From assembly GCF_030068545.1 (NCBI RefSeq), contig NZ_JASJOR010000002.1, positions 186,001 through 250,000 on the forward strand: 64,000 bases of DNA. The letters run 5' to 3'. The stretch is from Xanthocytophaga flava. Its GTDB lineage: Bacteria; Bacteroidota; Bacteroidia; Cytophagales; 172606-1. Shown one piece after another: positions 37,792-45,463 of this stretch. Position numbers and translations under genes: made by a program. The notes below the pieces were generated by a model. That model worked only from the letters and a program-made list of their open reading frames with translations, did no database searches and was not told the DNA's origin. Within the stretch, counting starts at the first letter, position 1; the number at the start of each line of letters is the position of its first letter.

Positions 37792-38478
37792 CTACAACTC
37801 TTTTTTAAGAGCCTGTGCAACAGACTGCAACATGGCTGGACTAATTCGTTGTTTGAAGTCCGGGTTGATGTACTCAAACTGAATGACTCCTTTTGTGTCC
37901 ACAATAAAAACAGAGGGTACAGGCAAAAGTTTATCGACATTTTTTCCTTTTGATCCTTCCTGTAGAATTTTCTCATAATTGGCAGGGGCCGCATAAGCAA
38001 TCCCAAATTGTTTGGAAACAGAAAGATCACTATCCGACAATAACGTATAGGTCAGCTTTTCATGGTTTACTGTTTTTGCCAGATATTCCGGACTATCAGT
38101 GCTAATGGCAATGATTTGGTAACCCATAGTACGCAGATTACCTTCAATCGTTTGAATACCGGCCAGTTGCTTATTACAAAAAGGACACCATCCACCCCGA
38201 TAGAAGATAAGGATCGTTGGCTTTTGACTTAATTTTTCTTTCAGATTAATCATCTTTCCTGTAACATCAGGAAGAGAAGCCAAAGGAACAGACTCTCCAA
38301 TCAGTAAGGGACTGATATCTGTTGGCTTTTGGACGATAGAAGAATCTAAAGGATCAGTACCAGATGAAGGATAGCGATTAGTTTTTGCCAGCATCAGAGT
38401 CTGGCTGCCAACTGTTAGACACATTGCTAGCAGAAAAACAAAAAGCCTTCTTTCCAGAGGCTTTGGTGAATGATTCAT
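37792..38478 (-). CDS. Exported peroxiredoxin-like protein (AhpC/TSA family)
   Basis: This 228-residue protein has a signal or anchor (RRLFVFLLAMCLTVGSQTLML) followed by a thioredoxin-fold peroxiredoxin domain with FYRGGWCPFCNKQLAGIQ, so Cys98 and Cys101 form a C-P-F-C site. The cleft residues ISTDSPEYLAKTV and VPSVFIVDTKGVIQFEYIN are in place. It would reduce peroxides in the periplasm. The start at 38478 puts the signal first; the upstream 24 residues are probably untranslated. It follows the methionine-rich gene but is separated by a strong hairpin, so it may have its own promoter or receive read-through. Confidence 0.88.
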   Translation of the reverse strand: MNHSPKPLERRLFVFLLAMCLTVGSQTLMLAKTNRYPSSGTDPLDSSIVQKPTDISPLLIGESVPLASLPDVTGKMINLKEKLSQKPTILIFYRGGWCPFCNKQLAGIQTIEGNLRTMGYQIIAISTDSPEYLAKTVNHEKLTYTLLSDSDLSVSKQFGIAYAAPANYEKILQEGSKGKNVDKLLPVPSVFIVDTKGVIQFEYINPDFKQRISPAMLQSVAQALKKEL

Positions 38479-38527
38479 AGTAGTGAAATTAATATGACTG
38501 GAATGAGTTGAATAGAAATAAATAATC

Positions 38528-38570
38528 TGAATACCAGGTTCAGCAGACAATCTGCTGAACCTGGTATTCA
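38528..38570 (-). terminator. Strong hairpin terminator after the methionine-rich gene
   Basis: A 20-base perfect stem (TGAATACCAGGTTCAGCAGA and its complement) with a three-base loop, followed on the minus strand by GATTATTTATTT. It begins 5 bases after the stop of the methionine-rich gene. Confidence 0.8.
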
Positions 38571-38574
38571 GGCT

Positions 38575-38922
38575 TTACATTTTACTGGCAGCCCCTTTTT
38601 TCTTCATTTTATCGTCTGACATCTTATCCTTATCAGACATCTTACTTCCCGTTGTTTTATTACCACTCATTTTGTCGGAATGCATTTTATCATCAGACAT
38701 TTTACTATTGGACATCTTGTTATCTGACATTTTTTTATCAGACATCTTATCCATCTTTTTGTCCATTTTGTGATCCATTTTAGACATTTTGGAATGATCT
38801 CCTTTTGCCATTTTAGACGTATCTTTTGATGTAGAAGGAGTTGTCTGGGCATTGGTCTGAATGGTTACAAAAGCTACTGCAACAGCAGTCAGGAGAAATG
38901 TTTTCAGGCTTTTCATTGTCAT
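38575..38922 (-). CDS. Methionine/lysine-rich periplasmic protein (MXKDX-like repeats)
   Basis: This protein of about 115 residues has a Sec signal (FLLTAVAVAFVTIQTNAQ) and a mature part of about 89 residues that holds 15 methionines, many lysines and aspartates, and no cysteine or tryptophan. The units are KMSDxK and KMDxK, related to pentapeptide MXKDX repeat proteins. The region is surely disordered. It is transcribed from an ECF-type promoter (38954-38983). In Azospira, a similar methionine-rich peptide (MrpX) is a hypochlorite scavenger that a YedY-type enzyme restores; the present gene is next to a sigma factor and a YedY-like enzyme. Metal binding is the main alternative. The start at 38922 or 38916 follows the signal peptide. 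Confidence 0.85.
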   Translation of the reverse strand: MTMKSLKTFLLTAVAVAFVTIQTNAQTTPSTSKDTSKMAKGDHSKMSKMDHKMDKKMDKMSDKKMSDNKMSNSKMSDDKMHSDKMSGNKTTGSKMSDKDKMSDDKMKKKGAASKM

Positions 38923-38953
38923 AAGGTTTAGTAGATGGAAACTGTTTTTCTCC

Positions 38954-38983
38954 TTTAGTCGCATCTTTCTGAGAAACCTTACA
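38954..38983 (-). promoter_or_regulatory. ECF-type promoter of the methionine-rich gene
   Basis: On the minus strand TGTAAGG, 15 bases, CGACTAAA (+ strand TTTAGTCG at 38954 and CCTTACA at 38977). It lies right after the anti-sigma stop and about 35 bases before the methionine-rich gene. Confidence 0.8.
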
Positions 38984-38990
38984 AAAAGAT

Positions 38991-39266
38991 TTAATTTTTA
39001 TTTAGCTGCTGATCAATTTTGTCCTGAAGTTGTTTTTTGTAATCATCATCGAGTGTAAATTGCTGATGTTGGGAATTGGTAAACATATCCTTTACCATTC
39101 TGTTAATCAGAATGCTTTGTTTTTGAAACGTTCGACAGATCGAACAGCCTGCCAGATGAATCCTTAATTCCAGTTTTTCCCGAAGCGTCAGAGAGGCCAG
39201 TTGTTTCTTTTCAATCAGAAACGTAGCCTTTCTGCAGTTGTATTGTATTTTCTTCAATGGTCCCAT
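38991..39266 (-). CDS. Anti-sigma factor, zinc-finger type
   Basis: This 91-residue protein carries an H-x3-C-x2-C motif (HLAGCSICRTFQKQ), the zinc-binding anti-sigma signature, in the N-terminal half. It has no membrane segment, so it is a cytoplasmic ZAS-type factor. It starts 30 bases after the sigma-factor stop on the same strand and should bind and silence that factor until a signal, perhaps oxidation of the cysteines, releases it. This assignment rests on motif and position. Confidence 0.85.
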   Translation of the reverse strand: MGPLKKIQYNCRKATFLIEKKQLASLTLREKLELRIHLAGCSICRTFQKQSILINRMVKDMFTNSQHQQFTLDDDYKKQLQDKIDQQLNKN

Positions 39267-39295
39267 GTGTATAGGTTAACATGTATATGTATTGG

Positions 39296-39895
39296 CTAAC
39301 TCCAGTTTTTTTGAAGGCATGCCCTTAGATTTACTTTTGTACGATGGATGATAACCCAAAAATTTGAGGGAGTTACTTTTAAGGCCGTGCAAATAGCATC
39401 AGTCTCTTCTTCATCCATGTGTTTCATTGTGAATACTGAAAGCCAGAGGGCTGGCAACTTTTTCATACAAAGCTGAAGAATATGGGTAAATTCACTCTGG
39501 GTGAATGGGTCCTGATCTTCTATTCCGAAAGCCTGTGGCCGATGAGCTATATTCCAGTGTCCGTCATCCGGATCAAAAAAGTCTTCCTGTTGCTTTTCTG
39601 CACTAACGCTATCTGTACTGTGAAGGAACTGGGACGATTTTTTCCGATATACATCTACTATTTTGTATTTTAGGATAGCCGTAAGCCACGTTTTTTCTGT
39701 ACTGCTACCTTTAAATTGATCTGCTCTTTCGAGGGCAGCCAGAAAGGTCTCCTGAACAAGATCCCTGGCTAACTCCTCGTCCGTAAGTCGGGATAAGGCA
39801 TAAGTATACAAATAATCGGCATAGCGACTTACCCATTGGTGTGGATTAATGGGTAGATCGGTTGTGATGTTAAAATCCTTGTTTTCAGCTTGCAT
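39296..39895 (-). CDS. ECF-type RNA polymerase sigma factor
   Basis: This 199-residue sigma-70 family protein has region 2 at about residues 25-90 (YADYLYTYALSRLTDEELARDLVQETFLAALERADQFKG, then KTWLTAILKYKIVDVYRKK) and region 4 at about residues 130-195 (LPALWLSVFTMKHMDEEETDAICTALKVTPSNFWVIIHRTK). Four promoters with the same TGTAAGG-N15-CGAC(T/A)AA layout, including one before this gene, strongly suggest that it drives its own operon, the methionine-rich gene, the spondin lipoprotein and the cytochrome b/molybdoenzyme pair. The anti-sigma gene follows in the same operon. A perfect palindrome (39927-39943) lies in its leader. Confidence 0.93.
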   Translation of the reverse strand: MQAENKDFNITTDLPINPHQWVSRYADYLYTYALSRLTDEELARDLVQETFLAALERADQFKGSSTEKTWLTAILKYKIVDVYRKKSSQFLHSTDSVSAEKQQEDFFDPDDGHWNIAHRPQAFGIEDQDPFTQSEFTHILQLCMKKLPALWLSVFTMKHMDEEETDAICTALKVTPSNFWVIIHRTKVNLRACLQKNWS

Positions 39896-39926
39896 GGATA
39901 CGTAAAATAGTATGCATTGGGTTTGT

Positions 39927-39943
39927 TATCCCCAAAGGGGATA
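39927..39943. promoter_or_regulatory. Palindrome in the sigma-factor leader
   Basis: TATCCCC-aaa-GGGGATA is a perfect 7-bp inverted repeat between the ECF-type promoter and the ATG (39895). It could be a repressor site or an mRNA stem that limits translation. Confidence 0.4.
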
Positions 39944-39946
39944 CCC

Positions 39947-39976
39947 TTTAGTCGGAGGCTAGAGAAAAACCTTACA
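39947..39976 (-). promoter_or_regulatory. ECF-type promoter of the sigma-factor operon
   Basis: On the minus strand TGTAAGG, 15 bases, CGACTAAA (+ strand TTTAGTCG at 39947 and CCTTACA at 39970). It lies about 52 bases before the sigma ATG and indicates autoregulation. It is back-to-back with the promoter at 39995. Confidence 0.8.
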
Positions 39977-39994
39977 AAAAAAAGCAAAAAAAAA

Positions 39995-40024
39995 TGTAAG
40001 GTTTTATTCTGTGATCCGACTAAA
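39995..40024 (+). promoter_or_regulatory. ECF-type promoter of the cytochrome b/molybdoenzyme operon
   Basis: TGTAAGG (39995), 15 bases, CGACTAAA (40017). The start of the cytochrome gene at 40203 leaves a leader of about 170 bases, long enough for extra control. Confidence 0.8.
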
Positions 40025-40202
40025 CCTGAAAATCGAATCAACAGGGCATATGAAAATAGTACATTTCTCTTTTATTGGAAATAGAGTAACGTTTTCTGAA
40101 CACCTTTCCAGTATTCTAATGTTACCAGCAACACCTAAATGCGGAAGTATAGTTTGTTCTGACCAATAATCCGAAAGATATATATTAATCCAAAAGGTAT
40201 CT

Positions 40203-40922
40203 ATGAAAGTCATCAAAGAAAAACATTCCTTCCTTATGAGGTGGACCCATTGGGTAAACTTCCCTGTTCTGACTGTTATGATCTGGAGTGGCCTGCTGAT
40301 CTACTGGGCTAATGACGTATACACTATCACTATTTTCGACTATACCCTGATTCATTTCTTTCCGCAGTGGTTTTATGACGTATTCGCTATTCCACAGCGT
40401 CTGGCAGAAGGAATGGCATTCCACTTTTTGTTTATGTGGTTTTTTATGCTGAATGGAGCGTTGTATCTGCTCTATACAATTTTCTCTGGTTCATGGAAAC
40501 AACTCTTACCCAACCGACATTCCTTTGCAGAAGCCTGGCAGGTAGTTTTGTATGATCTGCATCTAATGAAAACAGCTCCCCTGCAAGGCAAATACAATGC
40601 TGCTCAGCGCATTGCTTATACGGCCATCATTGTAATGGGCATAGGTTCTGCTGTTACCGGGCTGGCTATTTATAAACCTGTTCAGCTCAACTGGCTCACA
40701 TGGCTTTGTGGGGGGTATCACCTGGCTCGAATTGAGCATTTCGGTTTAACAATAGGATATGTACTCTTCTTTGTTATTCATCTTGCTCAGGTAATTCGTG
40801 CCGGATGGAATAACTTCCGGGCTGTGATAGCTGGATTTGAAGTGGTAGATCAGCCCAACGTGACAACGCCGGTGAATCCAATGACCGATGAAAATCTTCT
40901 TCCCCATGTTTCTCATGAATAA
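40203..40922 (+). CDS. Cytochrome b561-type membrane subunit
   Basis: This 239-residue protein has about five membrane segments with histidines in the positions expected for two b-type hemes: His16 (MRWTHWVNFPVLTVMIWSG), the segment FHFLFMWFFMLNGALYLLY, and the pair in ARIEHFGLTIGYVLFFVIHLAQVIRAGW. The family (Ni,Fe-hydrogenase cytochrome b-like) carries electrons from the quinone pool to periplasmic molybdenum enzymes. The molybdoenzyme follows after 20 bases, so the pair should be a membrane-linked reductase like MsrPQ, although MsrQ has a different fold. Confidence 0.9.
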   Translation: MKVIKEKHSFLMRWTHWVNFPVLTVMIWSGLLIYWANDVYTITIFDYTLIHFFPQWFYDVFAIPQRLAEGMAFHFLFMWFFMLNGALYLLYTIFSGSWKQLLPNRHSFAEAWQVVLYDLHLMKTAPLQGKYNAAQRIAYTAIIVMGIGSAVTGLAIYKPVQLNWLTWLCGGYHLARIEHFGLTIGYVLFFVIHLAQVIRAGWNNFRAVIAGFEVVDQPNVTTPVNPMTDENLLPHVSHE

Positions 40923-40942
40923 AACTCCTGTTCAATACTCGT

Positions 40943-41731
40943 ATGGAAAATAAAGAATTAAAGAGACCTTCACTTGAAGCGACTATAGATAAAAAGATCA
41001 AAAGACGTACGTTCATTTCTTTTGCAAGCTTTTTTGCACTATCAGGTTTGGGCCTAGGTGCATGGAAATGGTTATATAATTCTCCTGAAGAAATCTCAGG
41101 TATCACTGCGGGTGCACACAAACCTCTACGCGATGCCCTCAATACCTCTGAGCAGGTTTTCAAACAAGTATACAGTAACACCCATCTGGTAAAAACATAT
41201 CCCAAATCGATGGCGGCAACGGATGTTCGGGTAAATGGAGACATAGGCCTTACAGATGAAACATTTCGCGTTCAGGACTGGCAACTCGAAGTAGAGAAAG
41301 AAGCAGGTAAGTTGCTTACTATAGGGATTGAGCAACTCAAAAAATTACCGAAGACAGAAATCATCTATTCGTTCAAATGCATAGAAGGCTGGGATCAGAT
41401 TCAGCACTGGGGCGGTTTGAGCTTTAGTGACTTTATCCAGCATTTTAACCTTGAATCTCAATCGAAGAAAGCCTATGTTGGCATGCAAACTCCTGATGAA
41501 CAATATTATGTAGGGATAGATCGGGAAAGTGCCCTGCATCCCCAGACTATTCTTGCATACGAGATGAATGGCCATCCCATACCGGTTGAAAATGGAGCCC
41601 CTCTGCGGTTGATTATTCCGGTTAAATATGGTGTGAAGAATCTGAAACGAATTGGTAGGATCACATTTAGCGATACGCGTCCGAGAGACTTCTGGGCTGA
41701 ACAGGGATATGATTACTATTCAGGGTTATAA
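40943..41731 (+). CDS. Molybdopterin-dependent oxidoreductase, YedY/MsrP-like
   Basis: This 262-residue protein belongs to the sulfite-oxidase superfamily. The N terminus KRRTFISFASFFALSGLGLG is Tat-like with Arg21-Arg22, so it is exported folded. Cys146 in YSFKCIEGWDQIQHWGG is the molybdenum ligand, and the C-terminal PLRLIIPVKYGVKNLKRIGRI is the conserved cofactor wall. There is no heme or dimerisation domain, as in YedY/MsrP. MsrP repairs oxidised methionines in the periplasm. With the cytochrome, the methionine-rich protein and the ECF promoter, methionine-sulfoxide reduction is the likely role, but the substrate is inferred. Confidence 0.9.
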   Translation: MENKELKRPSLEATIDKKIKRRTFISFASFFALSGLGLGAWKWLYNSPEEISGITAGAHKPLRDALNTSEQVFKQVYSNTHLVKTYPKSMAATDVRVNGDIGLTDETFRVQDWQLEVEKEAGKLLTIGIEQLKKLPKTEIIYSFKCIEGWDQIQHWGGLSFSDFIQHFNLESQSKKAYVGMQTPDEQYYVGIDRESALHPQTILAYEMNGHPIPVENGAPLRLIIPVKYGVKNLKRIGRITFSDTRPRDFWAEQGYDYYSGL

Positions 41732-41772
41732 TGGTTCTAACATAACTAGTCAAACACTATCCGTATGTATAT

Positions 41773-41807
41773 AAAAGAAGGATGGGTATCGTATCCATCC
41801 TTCTTTT
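41773..41807 (+). terminator. Hairpin terminator after the molybdoenzyme
   Basis: AAAAGAAGGATGG pairs with CCATCCTTCTTTT (13 bp, 9-base loop), about 40 bases after the stop and just before repeat copy B. The downstream arm ends in TTCTTTT. Confidence 0.75.
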
Positions 41808-41811
41808 CACC

Positions 41812-42140
41812 ATGAGTCATCCCGAATGTTGGATTTGAATAAAACTCAAATCTATACTTTTGAAAGTGTAGGCTTAGGGTAATTTTTGAGAAACGTTCCT
41901 TTCTGAGTTGGTTTATTATCCCAATCTTGTTTCTTCCACAAGCTTCTTCATTTTTTGCTTGCCCAAAAAACGAAGCAAAAAAAGGCACTTTTCTCCGATC
42001 CTTCCTCCCGCAAGGCCAAAGGCCAACCTCGCGGAGAAAAGAAGCCCTACGCACCTACACGGCCATTCGTTATTTAAGTTGTCTTTGCTCTCTTTGTGAC
42101 ATGTATTATCCTTTCTCAATGACATATCGGCATGACCCAT
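41812..42140. repeat. MITE-like interspersed repeat, copy B
   Basis: 329-bp copy. Left end ATGAGTCATCCCGAATGTTG; right end (complement) ATGGGTCATGCCGATATG. The core is close to copy A: the CTTTTCTCCG/CGGAGAAAAG stem, AGGCCAAAGGCCAACCTCGC and TACGCACCTACACGGCCA are shared without change. It lies directly after the molybdoenzyme terminator. Confidence 0.75.
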
Positions 42141-42331
42141 GTTCTTTTCACAATGAATCATCTGATGTAAATGAAATTTTCTGTTTAGTGGATGTGAACC
42201 ATCGTATTCTGATATAATCTATAGTTTATTCCTCCAGAATTGTTTTTTACTATTCTGCAAACAGTCAGCTTTCCTACCATGTCTGTCAACTATTGCTATC
42301 GATCTATCAAATAGTATGATAACAGTCATTA

Positions 42332-43288
42332 CTATAAGAGATGGGCTACCTTGCCGATAAAAAGAATATAAAATAACAGAAACAAAGCTCCTTCCCAACG
42401 AGAAATGCGTTTATCCTGTGTAATTAAATAAAACAAAACAGCTCCTGTCAGGTAAATAGGAAGTGGAAAAGAAAGCAGTTCAGCAGGTACTTTAATGCCA
42501 TCTATCAGACCTGTAATTCCTGGAATAGCCATAGCATTGAAAATACACGAACCTAGTATATTACCAACTGCAATATCGGCTTTTCCCTGTCTGGAAGCAG
42601 TAATGCTGACTACCGCTTCAGGCAAAGTTGTCCCCAGTGATAAAACTGTGACAGAAACAACCGCCTTACTGATTGAGAGAGCCTCTGCAATAACCTCCAG
42701 CGCAGTGATGGTATAGTTAGCTCCAAGAAAAATAAAAACAACACTAACAGCGATAATAAGTAAATCTTTTGCCTTGAATTTCTTTTGTGATTGAGCCTGT
42801 TTCACAACCGGGTCCAGCGTAATATCTTTCTCGGTATCGCCTTCCTTTAACAGATAAATCGTATAGATAATGTACCCCGACAATAGCAACAACGATTCTA
42901 TGGGAGTAATGAGTCCATCCCACATGATAAACGTTAACATGGCTGCAGATCCGACCAGATAATGTAAATCAATAAAAATATACTGATCTCCCAACCGAAT
43001 AGATTTTTTAGAGAACATAGAGGTGAGGCTCATCACAAAAAGCAGATTGGAGGCACTTGACCCCAGAATGTTGCCTGCTACAATTTCAGAAGATCCTTTG
43101 CTGACAGCTATTAGCGAAGAAATCAGTTCAGGCAAAGAAGTACCTACCGCTACAATAATTACTCCTACAGCAAAAGGAGACATTCCTAAAGCATGTCCTA
43201 CTACTTCGGCAGACTGGGTAAAGAAACGAGCTGCCAGAATTAATACAAGTAAGCTAACAATAAAAACACCAATCCAGAGAGCAATCAT
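42332..43288 (-). CDS. Calcium/sodium antiporter (CaCA family, YrbG-like)
   Basis: This 318-residue protein has about ten membrane segments and the two inverted alpha-repeats of CaCA exchangers: GTSLPELISSLIAVSKGSSE with ILGSSASNLLFV in the first half, and GTTLPEAVVSITASRQGKAD with ILGSCIFNAMAI in the second. The Glu and Asn/Ser residues that hold the ions are in place. It would export Ca2+ in exchange for Na+. NhaA is the next gene upstream on the same strand. Confidence 0.95.
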   Translation of the reverse strand: MIALWIGVFIVSLLVLILAARFFTQSAEVVGHALGMSPFAVGVIIVAVGTSLPELISSLIAVSKGSSEIVAGNILGSSASNLLFVMSLTSMFSKKSIRLGDQYIFIDLHYLVGSAAMLTFIMWDGLITPIESLLLLSGYIIYTIYLLKEGDTEKDITLDPVVKQAQSQKKFKAKDLLIIAVSVVFIFLGANYTITALEVIAEALSISKAVVSVTVLSLGTTLPEAVVSITASRQGKADIAVGNILGSCIFNAMAIPGITGLIDGIKVPAELLSFPLPIYLTGAVLFYLITQDKRISRWEGALFLLFYILFIGKVAHLL

Positions 43289-43408
43289 ATAAACACAAAA
43301 GAAGATAGATAACTATATAATCTGGCAAATACCAGATAAAAACATTGAACAACCCAACTAATCTTGCACTACTCCATTGTCATTTTTGCAAAGTCTTATT
43401 ACTCACTG

Positions 43409-44752
43409 TTATTGTTCATCCGAAGTGGTTGCTACGACAGGTAGCAACTTTTGTCCACGCAGCAGAAAATAGCCAGTTAGTCCTGCAATCAGGGAGGCCA
43501 GCAGAATGGAAACTTTGGCAACAGATTGAAACTCGGGATTATTTTCAAATGCCAGCAGCGTAATAAAGATAGACATCGTAAAGCCGATTCCACCCAATAT
43601 ACCTGCACCAATCAGTTGTTTCCAGCTTACACCTGCGGGAAGGGCAGCCCATCCCAACCGAACGGAAAAATAGGCAAATAAACATATCCCTAGAGGCTTT
43701 CCGGCAACCAGCCCTACCATAATTCCTACTCCAATAGGCGAAAATACCTGGTGAAAAACATCGGTATTAATTAGTAAACTGGTATTGCAAAAAGCAAAGA
43801 GAGGAATAATCAGAAAAGCAATCAACGGATGCAGTTGATGTTCGAGCCTTTGAGCCGGAGAGTTAATCTTTTCATTGAGATCTTCCAGTTCTTCACTGAT
43901 TGTACGAGGTTGTAACTGTTCAGAGTGCAGATTGTCCTTGATTATCTGCAAGCGGTCATCAATCATTTCTACCAGTTGGTTTTTCGGATACCGAATACGA
44001 AAAGGAATGCTGATAGCCAGCAATACACCCGCAATGGTAGCATGAATACCTGATTGTAATATGAAATACCAAAGAAACAGACCAATAAGCAAATAAATGC
44101 TTAAGGTACGTACGCCTGCTTTGTTGAGTGCCAACAAAACACCCCAGGCCAGTGCGGCATAGAGCAGATAGGTAAAGTCAAGCTGACTGGTATAAAACAC
44201 AGCAATGACAATCACAGCTCCCAAATCATCCACAATAGCCAGAGCAGTCAGAAATATTTTCAGTGACAAAGGAATCTTATCACCCAATAAAAGCAACACT
44301 GCCAGGGCAAAGGCAATATCGGTTGCCATCGGAATACCCCAGCCACTACGGGTAGGTGCATTCCAGTTGATAAGGGCAAACAGAATAGCAGGAACTACCA
44401 TACCTCCCAGCGCACTAATCATCGGTAATGCCGCTTTTTTTATACTCGATAGCTCTCCTTCCAAAATTTCCCGCTTAATTTCCAATCCGACTACAAGAAA
44501 AAACAAGGCCATCAGTCCATCATTAATCCAATGGGTAAGCGATTTGTTCATTTCAAATCCATTGAATGAAATATGAAAATGACTCTCCCATATGGCAGGA
44601 AAATAGCGGGCAATACCCTGATCCATATTTGCCAGAATCAATGAAAGAGCACTGACAATCAAAAGAATAATCCCTCCGGAAGTTTCGCTTTGAATAAAGT
44701 CGGAAAAAGGTTTAACCAGAGGGTGGATGCGTTTTTTTACAGAATTGCTCAT
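43409..44752 (-). CDS. nhaA: Na+/H+ antiporter NhaA
   Basis: This 447-residue protein has about twelve membrane segments. The key double aspartate of transport is in FLTALAIVDDLGAVIVIAVF, the pH-sensor and unwound-helix region is GIHATIAGVLLAISIPF, and the N-terminal LSLILANMDQG is typical. It expels Na+ in exchange for H+. A start at 44752 (MSNSVKKRIHPLV) is preferred to the frame opening at 44776. It precedes the CaCA exchanger (121 bases), which also uses the sodium gradient. Confidence 0.95.
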   Translation of the reverse strand: MSNSVKKRIHPLVKPFSDFIQSETSGGIILLIVSALSLILANMDQGIARYFPAIWESHFHISFNGFEMNKSLTHWINDGLMALFFLVVGLEIKREILEGELSSIKKAALPMISALGGMVVPAILFALINWNAPTRSGWGIPMATDIAFALAVLLLLGDKIPLSLKIFLTALAIVDDLGAVIVIAVFYTSQLDFTYLLYAALAWGVLLALNKAGVRTLSIYLLIGLFLWYFILQSGIHATIAGVLLAISIPFRIRYPKNQLVEMIDDRLQIIKDNLHSEQLQPRTISEELEDLNEKINSPAQRLEHQLHPLIAFLIIPLFAFCNTSLLINTDVFHQVFSPIGVGIMVGLVAGKPLGICLFAYFSVRLGWAALPAGVSWKQLIGAGILGGIGFTMSIFITLLAFENNPEFQSVAKVSILLASLIAGLTGYFLLRGQKLLPVVATTSDEQ

Positions 44753-44973
44753 AAGCCAGTGAATGTATGGTATCAATCAGTTGGGCCAAAGATAGACGTA
44801 TTTAAAAAATAATGGCAACTCATGCTAAGTATTCAAGAGAATATAGTAATTGGCAGGCTTTCACCATGATTGGTATTATAATAACAATCCTTTTCCCGAG
44901 GTTTAGATTGAAGAGAACATGAATCCTCAGAAGAAAACATAGTAAAACAACAGATAAGACAAAGGTTTCAAAA

Positions 44974-45258
44974 TCATTGTTTCAAAGCCTGCGCCAGTTC
45001 TGGTATATTTTCTTCTCCTCATTTCCCCAGGTTTCCTATAACAGGAAGCAAGCTTTTAGCCAGTTTTGTAAGTTGATACTCTACCTTGGGTGTTTTAGTA
45101 TCAAAGGCAATCTTACTGCTAAACTCATGATGCAATCGTTCATTCAACTGATTGATTAGCACTTGCCTGTCTGCAACAATAATGTGTTGTAACACTACTG
45201 GCCTTTTGTACCTTACGAAATATAGTATAGGAACATATTTTCCAGTTGCCTTTGCCAT
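44974..45258 (-). pseudogene. Decayed HxlR-family regulator with a TGG-to-TGA stop
   Basis: The frame reads QVLINQLNERLHHEFSSKIAF followed by TPKVEYQLTKLAKSLLPVIGNLGK, which is the winged-helix core of HxlR regulators (normally Q-x-L-x-E-L-E-x-D-G-x-x-x-R followed by P-x-V-E-Y-S-L-T). It hits a stop at 45019-45021, where family members have tryptophan (x-C-E-W-G), and then runs in the same frame as GEENIPELAQALKQ to 44974. The N-terminal third is also eroded. A short product to 45019 could still be made, but a working regulator is unlikely. Confidence 0.7.
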
Positions 45259-45463
45259 CCAGCAACTCTTTGGAATGAAATAACTAAAAATATACTTGAA
45301 TTTATGAAAACTGTTGACTAACTATAGATTACGTGTTCGAACACAAAGTAGTTATGCTTAGTTTTAATAATACCCATTATTTCATCTTCCAGCTAGCATA
45401 TAAGAAGGTCTGTCATAAACTTAAACTCAATCAGCGTTACTCACAAGTAATTAACGCATATTT

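Noticed and set aside
41908..42217. Several open frames inside repeat copy B
   Set aside because: They translate the element itself, on both strands, and corresponding frames are not kept between copies A, B and C.
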